Assembly: GCF_005233875.1 (NCBI RefSeq) | Contig: NZ_SZPZ01000004.1 | Location: 992,001 to 1,056,000 of the forward strand | Length of the DNA stretch: 64,000 nt | Source: Kribbella jiaozuonensis | GTDB lineage: Bacteria > Actinomycetota > Actinomycetes > Propionibacteriales > Kribbellaceae | Reading direction: 5' to 3' | Part shown: positions 17,903 through 26,369 of the stretch, piece after piece | Position numbering within the stretch: position 1 is the stretch's first letter | Layout: the number at the start of each line of letters is the position of its first letter | Translations under genes and position numbers: made by a program | Notes under the pieces: model-generated | Databases searched by the model: none | Seen by the model: only the letters and a program-made list of their open reading frames with translations | Told to the model about the DNA's origin: nothing

Positions 17903-19321
17903 GTGAGCACGGTCGTGCGACGACGGGTCGACGGGTGGTACCGGACCGCGGGTGGGCTGCGGCAGGCGAGTGTGCGGAGCCGCTCGACGGCTGCGGCCGT
18001 GATCGTGGTCGCGCTCGCGATGATGCTCGGGGCCGCGGCGTTGCTGCTACTCCTGCAGCGGGCCCTGATCACCGAGGTCTCCGACGCCGCTGAGGGCCGG
18101 GTCGCCGACGTGGCCGGCCAGGTCAGCACGGAGGGTACGGCGGGCCTCGCGCGCGATCTCGTCGAAACGACCCGCGCGAGCCAGCTGGTCCAGGTCCTGG
18201 ATCCGGCCGGGCGGGTCATCGCCGCCTCGTCGAGCCGGGTCGGCAACACCCCGATGACTGATCTCCGCCCGCCGTCGGGGGCGCTGATGCGGGCCGAGGT
18301 CGGCGAGATGCCGCTGATCGACGACGACCACAACTACTTGATCGTCGCTCAGGGTGCGTCGTACGACGGGCAGACGTACACGGTCGTGGTCGCGTCGTCG
18401 GTGGAGACGCAACGGCAGACGGTCACCACGGTTGCGAAGTACCTCGTGATCGGGATTCCCGCGTTGTTGATCGTGGTCGGCGTGGCCGGGTGGCTGATGG
18501 TCGGGCAGGCGCTGCGGCCGGTGGAACGGATCCGGTCCCGGGTGCAGGGCATCGGCACCCGGGACCTGACCGAGCGGGTCCCGGTGCCGCCGACCCGGGA
18601 CGAGATCGCCCGGCTCGCGGTGACGATGAACGAGATGCTCGACCGACTCGAGACCGGACAGGCGACGCAGCGGGCGTTCGTGGCGGATGCCAGTCACGAA
18701 CTGCGGTCGCCGTTGGCCACGCTGACCGCGGCGCTGGAGGTCATCGAGGCGGACACCACCGGCGAGGCGTGGCGCGAACTGCGTGCGGTGATGGGGACCG
18801 AGACCGACCGGATGCGGCAGCTCGTCGAGGATCTGCTGCTGCTCGCCAAGGCGGACGACACCGGAATCCGGATGCGGCAGACCGACGTGGACCTGGATGA
18901 TCTGGTCGCGGCAGAGATCCAGCGGCTGCGAAGCTCGATGCCCGAGCTGAAGGTGACCGGGGACGTCCACCCTGTCCGCGTGGTCGGCGATCCGGCCCGC
19001 TTGAGTCAGGTACTGCGGAACCTCGTCGACAACGCTGCCCGTGCCGCCCACACCAGCGTCCACCTGACGACGGCCGAGAAGGACGGGTCGGCGATCATCA
19101 CGGTCGAGGACGACGGCGACGGGATCCCCGAGGCGGATCGCCTGCGGGTCTTCGAACGCTTCGTACGGCTCGACACCAGCCGGTCCCGTGCGAGTGGCGG
19201 CTCCGGTCTCGGGCTGTCCATCGCTCGAGAGATCACCCGGGCTCACGACGGCACGATCACGCTGACTTCATCGAGCACCGGAGGGACGACGGCCATCGTC
19301 ACGCTGCCGAACATCGGGTGA
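17903..19321 (+). CDS. HAMP-containing sensor histidine kinase
   Basis: 472 residues. There is one membrane segment near residues 32-52, an extracytoplasmic sensor of about 120 residues, a second membrane segment near 175-197, then a HAMP linker (RPVERIRSRVQGIG). The dimerisation helix contains the phospho-acceptor histidine in ADASHELRSPLATL. The ATP-binding domain has the N box LRNLVDNAARAA, the G1 box VEDDGDGIPE, F box RVFERFVRLD and G2 box GGSGLGLSI. It would phosphorylate the preceding response regulator. The start is GTG. Confidence 0.92.
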   Translation: MSTVVRRRVDGWYRTAGGLRQASVRSRSTAAAVIVVALAMMLGAAALLLLLQRALITEVSDAAEGRVADVAGQVSTEGTAGLARDLVETTRASQLVQVLDPAGRVIAASSSRVGNTPMTDLRPPSGALMRAEVGEMPLIDDDHNYLIVAQGASYDGQTYTVVVASSVETQRQTVTTVAKYLVIGIPALLIVVGVAGWLMVGQALRPVERIRSRVQGIGTRDLTERVPVPPTRDEIARLAVTMNEMLDRLETGQATQRAFVADASHELRSPLATLTAALEVIEADTTGEAWRELRAVMGTETDRMRQLVEDLLLLAKADDTGIRMRQTDVDLDDLVAAEIQRLRSSMPELKVTGDVHPVRVVGDPARLSQVLRNLVDNAARAAHTSVHLTTAEKDGSAIITVEDDGDGIPEADRLRVFERFVRLDTSRSRASGGSGLGLSIAREITRAHDGTITLTSSSTGGTTAIVTLPNIG

Positions 19322-19376
19322 GGGGTGGTGCCGGGCGCTCGGCAGGACGAAGCTGAGGGTGAAGGAGGTGGGTGTG

Positions 19377-19565
19377 GTGAAAGCGGCAGCAGGCGACCAG
19401 GTTGTGGTCGAGACCAGCCATCTGATGGCACACCGGCGCGAGGGGAAGATCGTCGAGGTACACGATCCGGACGGCGCACCGCCGTACCTCGTGCACTGGA
19501 GCGACACCGACACCGAGTCACTGTTCTTCCCGGGTCCAGACGCACACATCGTGCACAACAGCTAG
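19377..19565 (+). CDS. DUF1918 small protein
   Basis: 62 residues from GTG 19377, which has AAGGAGG eight bases upstream; a GTG 18 bases earlier is in frame but lies before that ribosome site. The sequence KAAAGDQVVVETSHLMAHRR, then PPYLVHWSDTDTESLFFPGPDA, is a clear DUF1918 domain, a short SH3-like beta barrel common in actinobacteria. Its molecular role is not established. It stands alone between the histidine kinase and an SDR gene. Confidence 0.85.
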   Translation: MKAAAGDQVVVETSHLMAHRREGKIVEVHDPDGAPPYLVHWSDTDTESLFFPGPDAHIVHNS

Positions 19566-19612
19566 AAGAATCGAGTTGCCGGCCGGGCGGAGGTTCGAGC
19601 AGGATCGCCGGC

Positions 19613-20377
19613 ATGAGTGAGCCAGGAGCCCGGCCCGTAGTCCTTGTTACCGGAGTCGGCCGTACTGTCGGTATCGGCGCCGGCATCGCCCGTCAGCTGG
19701 CCGCCTCGGGCTGGGACATCGCGTTCAGTTATTGGACGGCGTACGACGACCGCATGCAGTGGGGCGTCCAGACCGGGGCCACCGACGAGATCGTCAAGGA
19801 GCTGAGTGAGCTCGGCGCGACCGTGGTGCCGATCGAGGCCGACCTCGTCGACCCGGCGGCACCCGAGCAGATCTTCGCGGCCGCCGAGGAGCAGCTCGGC
19901 AACGTCACCGCGTTGGTGATGTGCCACTGCGAGTCAGTCGATTCCAGCATCCTCGACACGACCGTCGAGAGCTTCGACCGGCACTTCGCCGTCAACGCCC
20001 GCGCGACCTGGCTACTGATCCGCGAGTTCGCCCAGCGCTTCACCGGGGCGTACGGCACCGGCCGCATCGTCGCGTTGACCAGCGACCACACCGTCCACAA
20101 CCTTCCGTACGGCGCGAGCAAGGGCGCGCTCGACCGCATCACGCTCGCGGCGGCGCAGGAGCTGTCCGAGCTCGGCGTGACCGCGAACGTCGTCAACCCC
20201 GGCCCGATCGACACCGGCTGGATGACCAACGAGGTCCGCGATGCCTGCCTCGAACAGACCCCGCTCGGCCGACTGGGCACTCCTCAGGACACCGCGCACC
20301 TCGTCGACTTCCTGTGCTCGTCCAACGGCCAATGGGTCAACGGCCAACTGCTGAAGAGCAACGGCGGCTCGGCTTAG
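19613..20377 (+). CDS. Short-chain dehydrogenase/reductase
   Basis: 254 residues. The Rossmann start is VLVTGVGRTVGIGAGIARQL, a slightly expanded glycine-rich motif like that of the FabG-type and enoyl-reductase-like SDRs. The catalytic pair is in LPYGASKGALD (Tyr and Lys) with Ser in ALTSDHT. The C-terminus NGQWVNGQLLKSNGG is typical of classical SDRs with NAD(P)H specificity. The substrate is unknown. An upstream in-frame extension exists, but ATG 19613 matches the family N-terminus. It converges with the SOD-like gene, overlapping by 4 bases. Confidence 0.82.
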   Translation: MSEPGARPVVLVTGVGRTVGIGAGIARQLAASGWDIAFSYWTAYDDRMQWGVQTGATDEIVKELSELGATVVPIEADLVDPAAPEQIFAAAEEQLGNVTALVMCHCESVDSSILDTTVESFDRHFAVNARATWLLIREFAQRFTGAYGTGRIVALTSDHTVHNLPYGASKGALDRITLAAAQELSELGVTANVVNPGPIDTGWMTNEVRDACLEQTPLGRLGTPQDTAHLVDFLCSSNGQWVNGQLLKSNGGSA

Positions 20378-20934
20378 TCCCAGCTGAGCGGGAGGCAGGC
20401 GAGCCGGGTACCCGAGGTCCCGTGAATGACGATCGAGCGGTTGCCGGGCTTCGGCGCGAACGGTACGACGGTTGACGCCGTACCCGCGCCACTCGCGCCG
20501 ACGGTGAAGTCGAGCCACACCTCGTGCTCGGCGTCGACTCGCACGGGTTTGCGGCCGTTGACCACGTCGGCGTTGTAGTGCGGACCCGCAGCCGCGCCGT
20601 CACCTGCCACGCAAGGCCCCATGTGCAGGTGTGCGCCGAAGCTGCGACCCGCCGAGTGCTCGACGCCGGTCACCTTCAGCCCAACGGTGGTCCGTGCACC
20701 GCGCGACACCATCACGACGACCGCACGAGCTGTGTGGAACGGTCCGCCCGGTGCAAGCTCCCGTAGCGGTCCGTTGCTTGACGCAACGTTCGACTCCGGC
20801 GCCACCGGAATCGCGATCTCGCCCCGCGGTACGCCGGGTGGCCGGTTCTGCGCCGCCGCCATCGGTCCGGTGATCACGCCGACCACTCCCAGCACCCCGA
20901 CCGCAGCCACGACGCCGCGTGTAGTTCTCGACAT
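20374..20934 (-). CDS. Secreted Cu/Zn superoxide dismutase-like protein
   Basis: 186 residues with a signal peptide (MSRTTRGVVAAVGVLGVVGV, then GPMAAAQ). The core resembles SodC: FGAHLHMGPC carries the HxH copper ligands, GPHYN a further histidine, and SIVIHG the last one, with cysteines at GPC and RLAC positioned like the SodC disulfide pair. The long zinc loop of ordinary SodC, with its extra His and Asp ligands, is shortened to a few residues. Copper binding looks possible and zinc binding doubtful, so it may be a copper-only SOD or a non-enzymatic copper protein. It lies downstream of a LysR gene on the same strand. Confidence 0.7.
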   Translation of the reverse strand: MSRTTRGVVAAVGVLGVVGVITGPMAAAQNRPPGVPRGEIAIPVAPESNVASSNGPLRELAPGGPFHTARAVVVMVSRGARTTVGLKVTGVEHSAGRSFGAHLHMGPCVAGDGAAAGPHYNADVVNGRKPVRVDAEHEVWLDFTVGASGAGTASTVVPFAPKPGNRSIVIHGTSGTRLACLPLSWD

Positions 20935-20974
20935 GTCTCCCTCTCACGACCCGGAACCACTGCCCCGGGCGGGG

Positions 20975-20990
20975 TGACAGCGAACTGTCA
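20975..20990. repeat. Short perfect inverted repeat between lysR and SOD-like genes
   Basis: TGACAG and CTGTCA (six bases each) flank CGAA, 40 bases upstream of the SOD-like start and just after the lysR stop. It could be a hairpin that partly terminates lysR transcription or an operator of the SOD-like gene. No T-tract follows, so an intrinsic terminator is not shown. Confidence 0.4.
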
Positions 20991-20998
20991 GGAGGTTA

Positions 20999-21895
20999 TC
21001 AAGCGCCCTCCCGGCGAATCGTCGCCGCCGCGGTCTCGAGGTTGGCGAGTGTCGTCCGCACCGCCCGCCGAGCTGTCCGCTCCGGCCGATGCAGCGCGTC
21101 GATGTGCCGCCGCGTGTGCACGCCCCGCATCGGACGCAACGCGATTCCCGGATGCGGCCGTGCGGTCCAGCGCGGGATCAGCGCCAACCCGGCGCCGGCG
21201 GCAACCAACTCGGCGACGACGGTGAATTCGTTGACACGATGGACCAGGTCGAGCCGCTGGTTGGCCGCTGCCCCGATCGCCTCGATCGTCGCCATCAACG
21301 GAAACCCGTCGTGCACGGTGATCCACGGTTCGCCCGCTACATCGCGCGGTGACAGCGACCGCTTCGACGCCAACGGATGATCCACCGGTACGGCGACGTC
21401 CAGCGGCTCGTGCAGCAGCGGCGTCACCGCGACCGTGCGCGGCCAAGGCGCGGCATGATCCAGCCGATGCGCCAGTACGACGTCGTACTCGCGGGTCAGC
21501 GGTGGGAACTCGTCCTGCGGCACATCCTCGTCATGCAGGCTGACCCGCGGCCCGTCCCCTGCCCGCAACAGCGCCGGAAAGAACGCTGCGGCCGCGCTGT
21601 GGAACGCGGCAACCGACACGACCGCGTCCGGCTGCTCGGCAAAGTCGTCCACCACTTGCCGGGCCCGCGCCAACGCTGACTCCACGTCCGCCGCCGCCCC
21701 GGCCAACGCACGACCGGCCGCGGTGAGCACGACCCGCCGGCCGTCGCGCTCGGTCAACGGGACCGGGATCGATCGCTGCAACAGGCGGAGCTGCTGCGAG
21801 ATCGCCGAAGGAGTCACCAGCAATGCGTCCGCGGCGGCCGTCACGCTCCCGAGCTCGCCGACTTCGCGCAGCACTCGGAGCTGTCGTTCGTTCAT
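20999..21895 (-). CDS. LysR-family transcriptional regulator
   Basis: 298 residues. The N-terminal winged helix is LRVLREVGELGSVTAAADAL followed by VTPSAISQQLRLLQ, and the effector-binding domain starts near residue 90. It is divergent from a DMT exporter gene, the classical LysR arrangement, and a LysR-type T-N11-A dyad lies in the 80-base gap (21903-21919). It probably activates the exporter in response to a metabolite and represses itself. Confidence 0.88.
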   Translation of the reverse strand: MNERQLRVLREVGELGSVTAAADALLVTPSAISQQLRLLQRSIPVPLTERDGRRVVLTAAGRALAGAAADVESALARARQVVDDFAEQPDAVVSVAAFHSAAAAFFPALLRAGDGPRVSLHDEDVPQDEFPPLTREYDVVLAHRLDHAAPWPRTVAVTPLLHEPLDVAVPVDHPLASKRSLSPRDVAGEPWITVHDGFPLMATIEAIGAAANQRLDLVHRVNEFTVVAELVAAGAGLALIPRWTARPHPGIALRPMRGVHTRRHIDALHRPERTARRAVRTTLANLETAAATIRREGA

Positions 21896-21902
21896 TCCAA
21901 TA

Positions 21903-21966
21903 CTGTAGGCGTGCTACAGGGTTGCTTTAGAAGGTGGTACTTGGCTTCAACATCGTGACCGGTCAC
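21903..21966. promoter_or_regulatory. LysR-type operator and a second palindrome in the divergent gap
   Basis: CTGTAG-N5-CTACAG (21903-21919) fits the T-N11-A consensus of LysR-family proteins and is only eight bases from the lysR start, as expected for autoregulation. A second perfect palindrome, GTGACCGGTCAC (21955-21966), ends ten bases before the exporter GTG and may be the activation or another factor's site. Confidence 0.6.
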
Positions 21967-21975
21967 CGTTGAGTC

Positions 21976-22905
21976 GTGCCCGCTTCCCGCCGTACCGATC
22001 TCCTCCTGTTGCTGCTCGCCATCGTCTGGGGTTCGAGCTACCTCGCCGCCAAGACCGCGACCGCATCCACACCGGTGCTGACCGTCCTCTTCGTTCGCTA
22101 TGCCATCTCCGCGGTCGCCTTGCTGATCTTCGTACGGCGGATCAGCCGCAGAGAACTCCGCATCGGCGGCGTCCTCGGCCTCACGCAGGCCGCCGTACTG
22201 ATCCTCGAGACGTACGGCGTCACGCACACGAGCGCCGCCAACGCCGGGCTGATCATCAGCCTCACGCTCGTCCTGACCCCGATGCTGGATCGTCGCCGAC
22301 TCCCGCCGCGGTTCTACCTCGCGGCCGCGATCTGCGTCGGCGCAGTCGGCTTGCTGATGTCGAGCCACGGACTCCACGCCCCCGGCATCGGCGACCTGCT
22401 CATGCTCGCGGCCGCGGTCGTCCGAGCCGGTCATGTCGCGCTGGTCGGTCGTCTTGCCACTGGCGTGCGGCCGTTGCAACTGACCACGGTCCAGACCCTC
22501 GTCGGCACGGCGCTCTTCGCGGCTCCCGCCATACAGCACCTTCCCGCGATCCCTGCCGTGGGCTGGCTCCAGCTTGCCTATCTGGCCTTGTTCTGCAGCG
22601 TTTTCGCGTTCCTGGTGCAGACGTGGGCGGTCCAGCGCACCTCGGCCAGCCGGGCCAGCCTCCTGCTCGGCACCGAGCCGATCTGGGCCGTTGCCATCGG
22701 CATCGGTCTCGGCTCCGAGCATTTGACGATCACCGCCGCGCTCGGCGCCGTACTCCTGCTGGCCGGCACCACCTGGGGTCAGTCAATCGAACGGAAGGCC
22801 AGGCTAGGAGCGGGTCCACTTCTGGCTGTCGGATCCGTTGCAGGAGGCAACGATGACGGCGGAGCCGTTGTCCGTGCCGGAGGCGGTCAGACAGCCGGCC
22901 GGTGA
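21976..22905 (+). CDS. EamA/DMT-superfamily exporter controlled by LysR
   Basis: 309 residues, about ten hydrophobic segments in two EamA halves. The first starts with LLAIVWGSSYLAAKTATAS, and the second half has TSASRASLLLGTEPIWAVAIG, the proline/glutamate signature before the last pair of helices. The last 34 residues lie beyond the final membrane segment in DNA antisense to the end of the cellulase gene, so this tail is probably not conserved. The GTG start has no strong ribosome-binding site. Export of an amino acid or drug is the usual role; the substrate is unknown. Confidence 0.83.
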   Translation: MPASRRTDLLLLLLAIVWGSSYLAAKTATASTPVLTVLFVRYAISAVALLIFVRRISRRELRIGGVLGLTQAAVLILETYGVTHTSAANAGLIISLTLVLTPMLDRRRLPPRFYLAAAICVGAVGLLMSSHGLHAPGIGDLLMLAAAVVRAGHVALVGRLATGVRPLQLTTVQTLVGTALFAAPAIQHLPAIPAVGWLQLAYLALFCSVFAFLVQTWAVQRTSASRASLLLGTEPIWAVAIGIGLGSEHLTITAALGAVLLLAGTTWGQSIERKARLGAGPLLAVGSVAGGNDDGGAVVRAGGGQTAGR

Positions 22906-24186
22906 CGTGACCGTTTGGTCGGCGTTGAGTTGCCAGGTCTGGTCGGCGGCGCCGGTGCAGGTCTCGATGGTGGCTGCGGAGGCGCCGGCGGTCAGGCACT
23001 TGTCGGCGTACACAGTGAGCTGGCCGGTGGCGGTCTGGTTCCAGGACTGGTTGCCGCCGTTGTTGCAGTCCCACAGGTCGAGCGCCGTACCAGGGCTGGT
23101 CGAGAAGCCCGGTACGTCGACGCACCGGCCGCTCGCGACGCCACGGAGAGGCTCACCCGGCGGGGCAGGCGGCAGGGTGTTCGTCGGCTCCTTCTTGAGC
23201 AGACCCCAGCCCCACCACAGCTGGTCGCGGCCACTCTCGCTGTTGACCTGCAGGTCTCTCGGGCCGACCTGCGTGGTCATCGAGTACGAGTCACCGGTAC
23301 GCAGGCCCGGCCAGTAGACGATGCCCATCTGCTGCTCATGGGCGACCTGCGTCAGCGCCCCGAGGTACGCCGTGTAGACGTTGCCCTCGTGGTTGCCGTA
23401 GTTCAGGCCGATCGTCATCGGCGAGCCGGCCTCGTCGATGATCGTGCGCCAGCCGTACGAACCGATCCGCGGCCGGAGGTTCGCCAGCCAGGCGGCCTCC
23501 GTGGTGTCGGACGCCCAGAAGCCGTAGAAGTGCAGCGACAGCAGCGTGCCCTTCAGCTCGGGCGCCGCGCCGACCCCGGTCACATTGTCGTTGTAGCCGG
23601 TGCCCGAGATCACGATCCGGCTCCGCGGTACGTCGTGGTGCCGGGCGATCCACGCCGACGTCAGCGACACCCACTCGGTCAGCGAGTACCCGAACGGTTC
23701 GTTCATCGGCTCGAAGTACACGTGCGGGTTCTTGCTGTAGGCCTTGACGACGGTGTCCCACATCGCGGCGTACTTCGCCGGGTCGTCGACCCGGCCGTCC
23801 TTGGCGTTGTCGGCCTCCCAGTAGCTGAGGATGACCTTGTCCCCGCTCGCGACCGACGCGTCGATCGCCGCGCGGTACGAGTTCCACCACGGCGTACCCA
23901 CGCTCGACGGGTTGATCGGCAGCCGGATCGTGTTCGCCTTGAGCTCCTTGCGGAACTCGCCGACGATCCCGGTGGCCTTGCGGTACGTCGTCCGGTAGTC
24001 GTCCGCCGTACTCAGGCCGGACGGGACCACCTCGTCGTGGGCGTAGTTGTCGCGCGGATCGGCCCAGTTCACGCCGCGGAAGTCGTTCGTCCGCGGCGGA
24101 CCGGCCGCGGCCGGCACCGCGATGCCGGAGGCCAGGGTGACGAGGGCGAGGAGGACGGTGGCGAGACTGCGGGCGGTTGATCTCAC
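22804..24186 (-). CDS. Secreted GH5 endoglucanase with C-terminal CBM13 (ricin-type) domain
   Basis: 460 residues. A signal peptide (RSTARSLATVLLALVTLASG, cut near AAAG) is followed by a GH5 TIM barrel with the acid/base glutamate in YFEPMNEPF and the nucleophile in RTIIDEAGSP. After the linker LPPAPPGEP comes a CBM13 beta-trefoil, LRGVASGRCVDVPG, with QxW repeats at NQSWN, DQTWQ and SQKWT. It would cut beta-glucans outside the cell and bind polysaccharide. The start is GTG; a near-perfect palindrome begins four bases upstream. Its 3' end overlaps the convergent exporter gene by 102 bases. Confidence 0.85.
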   Translation of the reverse strand: MRSTARSLATVLLALVTLASGIAVPAAAGPPRTNDFRGVNWADPRDNYAHDEVVPSGLSTADDYRTTYRKATGIVGEFRKELKANTIRLPINPSSVGTPWWNSYRAAIDASVASGDKVILSYWEADNAKDGRVDDPAKYAAMWDTVVKAYSKNPHVYFEPMNEPFGYSLTEWVSLTSAWIARHHDVPRSRIVISGTGYNDNVTGVGAAPELKGTLLSLHFYGFWASDTTEAAWLANLRPRIGSYGWRTIIDEAGSPMTIGLNYGNHEGNVYTAYLGALTQVAHEQQMGIVYWPGLRTGDSYSMTTQVGPRDLQVNSESGRDQLWWGWGLLKKEPTNTLPPAPPGEPLRGVASGRCVDVPGFSTSPGTALDLWDCNNGGNQSWNQTATGQLTVYADKCLTAGASAATIETCTGAADQTWQLNADQTVTSPAGCLTASGTDNGSAVIVASCNGSDSQKWTRS

Positions 24187-24190
24187 CCGG

Positions 24191-24210
24191 CGATGTTTAC
24201 GTGAACATCG
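24191..24210. promoter_or_regulatory. 20-bp operator-like palindrome before the cellulase gene
   Basis: CGATGTTTACGTGAACATCG is a palindrome broken by a single mismatched pair (24198/24203), centred on ACGT. The ATGTT-ACGT-AACAT type is familiar from LacI-family operators controlling polysaccharide hydrolases. It ends five bases before the GTG, so a bound protein would block initiation. The regulator is not in this neighbourhood, and the lacI-family gene of this window uses a different palindrome. Confidence 0.6.
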
Positions 24211-24217
24211 GCTCTCG

Positions 24218-25321
24218 TCAAGACTTCAGCACGAGTTCCAGCCGGAGCCATTTCGCCAGATCGCGGATCTCGCGGTGGACGGCGGCGGTCAGCGTCTTCG
24301 AGAACGGCGCGTCCTCGTGGATCGCGTCGACCCGGAAGATCCCGGCCTTGCGGTCCGACATCGCGTCGAGCTTCCCGACCAGACGGTCGTTGTGCAGGAT
24401 CGGCAGCGCGAAGTACCCCCATCTGCGTTTCGCGACCGGTTTGTACATCTCCAACTGGTAGTCGAAGTCGAAGATCTCGCCGAGCCGCTTCCGGTCGTAC
24501 ACCAGCCGGTCCAGCGGCGAGAGGATCGCCGTACGCCCGGTGAACGGCCGGCCGAGCAGCTCCGGGTCGATCCGCCACTCGCCGCGCACGCCCTCGACGA
24601 CGACCCGCTCCCCCGCCTCGCCGGCGTCGAGCGGCTCCCCCGGGCAGGCAGGACCCTTGGCTCGCAGGATCCCCATCGACCGCAACCGCTGCCCGTCGCG
24701 GATCCGGGCGGCCTTCTCCAGCGGCACAACAGGGTCGTCGGGATAGATACGGGACGCCAGGTCCCACAGCCGGTCGCGTCCGTCCCGGCTCGCGATCGCC
24801 ACCTCGCCGCGCTGCATCATGAACTCGAGCATTTGCGAGACATTGCGGTTGTTGGTCCAGCCGCTCGACTTCCACGGCCGCACGCAGGTGTCCGGCAGCT
24901 CGCGCATCGCCAGCGGGCCGTCCTGGCGCAGCCGCTCGAGGATGTCGAGCCGGCAGCCCTCGTTCGACTTCACCCAGTCACCGCGGTACTGCTGCCAGTC
25001 GAGCGGTTCGCCGTCCGACGGCCACGCGTCCATCTGGGCCCGGAACAGCGCCAGCGTCTCCGGCAGCCGCACGAACCCGCGCAGCTCGAGCAGCTCCTGC
25101 GTGGCCAGCGCATCCGCGAGCTCGGCAGCGTCGTACGACGAGCCCAGCCGACTCCACGCGACCAGGTCCGCGTTCGGCGCGACGTACGCCGTCTGGTCGA
25201 GCTGGATCACGTTCAGCCCGCGCACGACGTCGAAAAGATCGTCCGGCCGCTCACTCGTCAGCAGCTGCGCCCGCACCGCCAGCCGCCTGGCATCTCGCTT
25301 CGACAACTGATGAACGGTCAC
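24218..25321 (-). CDS. YcaQ/AlkX-like HTH_42 DNA glycosylase family protein
   Basis: 367 residues of the winged-helix HTH_42 family, whose Escherichia coli member YcaQ unhooks DNA interstrand crosslinks. The N-terminal QLDQTAYVAP, then ADLVAWSRLG, matches the catalytic glutamine-x-acid motif (here QLD) of the family. The ILSPLDRLVYDRKRL segment and EMYKPVAKRRWGYFALPIL near the C-terminus are also characteristic. A TAGTCT hexamer (minus strand, 25333-25328) lies six bases before the GTG, suggesting a leaderless transcript. A role in repair of alkylated or crosslinked DNA is likely from family knowledge. Confidence 0.8.
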   Translation of the reverse strand: MTVHQLSKRDARRLAVRAQLLTSERPDDLFDVVRGLNVIQLDQTAYVAPNADLVAWSRLGSSYDAAELADALATQELLELRGFVRLPETLALFRAQMDAWPSDGEPLDWQQYRGDWVKSNEGCRLDILERLRQDGPLAMRELPDTCVRPWKSSGWTNNRNVSQMLEFMMQRGEVAIASRDGRDRLWDLASRIYPDDPVVPLEKAARIRDGQRLRSMGILRAKGPACPGEPLDAGEAGERVVVEGVRGEWRIDPELLGRPFTGRTAILSPLDRLVYDRKRLGEIFDFDYQLEMYKPVAKRRWGYFALPILHNDRLVGKLDAMSDRKAGIFRVDAIHEDAPFSKTLTAAVHREIRDLAKWLRLELVLKS

Positions 25322-25411
25322 AAAGAGAGACTAAGCGACGCTTCGGACAGTATTCTGGGACGAAGGCCGAGCGAGGTGGGGACCTGGGGCTCGGGGTTCA
25401 GGGGGTTGATC

Positions 25412-26263
25412 GTGGCGCTACGTGGTTGGGCACTCATGTCCTGTGCTGTTCTGCTGGCGGTGCCGGCGCTGGCGGGCTGTACGAGCGCAGAAGGTTCGAG
25501 TGGGTCGAGCCCGGTGACCGAGACCCCCTCGATCGTCCTCCCCCGGACCACGGGTCCGGTCAAGCCCGCGTCCGACTGCTCGCATTCAACCGAGGAGCTC
25601 CCGGCGGAGGCGCAGGTGGACGGCGTCGCGCTGGCCGCCACCACCGACCCGACCCGTACGTCGTTGCTGCTCAAGAACATCGGCGGGCTGACTGTCATCA
25701 TCATGCCGGACGCGGGCTTCACCAGCCGGCTGATCGCCGCGCCGAAGGAGAACCCGACCGACCTGGCGTCGAGGGCCGCACTGATCGCCGTCAACAACAG
25801 CGGCGGCCTGGCCGGGGTCCTGGACATCCCCGTGTTCATGCCGAAGTCCCAGGTCATCACGGTGCCGCCGCAATGGGCGGTCTGCGTGCTCAGCGACAGC
25901 CTCAAGGAATTCGCCACCGCGCGGTACCTGCAGGACAAGGGGACCACCGCGGAGTACTTCCTGACGAAGGCGCTCGCGGACCAGTTGCTCGCCAAGAACA
26001 GCGTCGCCAGGACGCAGCCGACGCTGATCAGGTGCGCCAAGAGCACCGTGGACGTCGTCAAGGGCAAGCCGACGCTGTCGGACATCGAGCAGTACGTCGA
26101 GATCCTCGGCCCCGGTTCACCCTGCCGGAACAGCTACCAGGCCCTGTTGCACAGCGACCAGGACGCTGCCGATCAACTCGCGACCGCAGTACTCAGCGAG
26201 CTCCAGGCGACTCCCCGGCTGAAGATCAACAGCGACCTGGTCGTCACCTCGGCACGGACCTGA
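25412..26263 (+). CDS. Putative lipoprotein of unknown function
   Basis: 283 residues. The signal sequence ends in the lipobox LAGC with the lipidated cysteine at residue 23, followed by a Ser/Thr/Pro-rich linker (SSGSSPVTETPS). The remainder has no motif I recognise; several cysteines (CSHS, WAVCVLS, IRCAKS, SPCRNS) could form disulfides outside the membrane. GTG 25412 is preferred because GGGGG lies seven bases upstream; ATG 25436 is in frame but would shorten the signal peptide. The long frame upstream is a shadow of the opposite-strand gene. It faces divergently away from the YcaQ-like gene. Confidence 0.7.
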   Translation: MALRGWALMSCAVLLAVPALAGCTSAEGSSGSSPVTETPSIVLPRTTGPVKPASDCSHSTEELPAEAQVDGVALAATTDPTRTSLLLKNIGGLTVIIMPDAGFTSRLIAAPKENPTDLASRAALIAVNNSGGLAGVLDIPVFMPKSQVITVPPQWAVCVLSDSLKEFATARYLQDKGTTAEYFLTKALADQLLAKNSVARTQPTLIRCAKSTVDVVKGKPTLSDIEQYVEILGPGSPCRNSYQALLHSDQDAADQLATAVLSELQATPRLKINSDLVVTSART

Positions 26264-26369
26264 AGCCAGGGTCGGATCCGGGTCGGGTCAGGGAGAACTC
26301 CACTGCCGCCGGCCCCACCGCGGCCGGAGACTGGAGTCCTACCGTTCGACCCCTCGGAGGTCTTCAGCC

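Noticed and set aside
24047..26263. 738-residue frame ending in the lipoprotein
   Set aside because: Its upstream portion is antisense to the YcaQ-like and cellulase genes; the signal peptide and ribosome site place the start at 25412.
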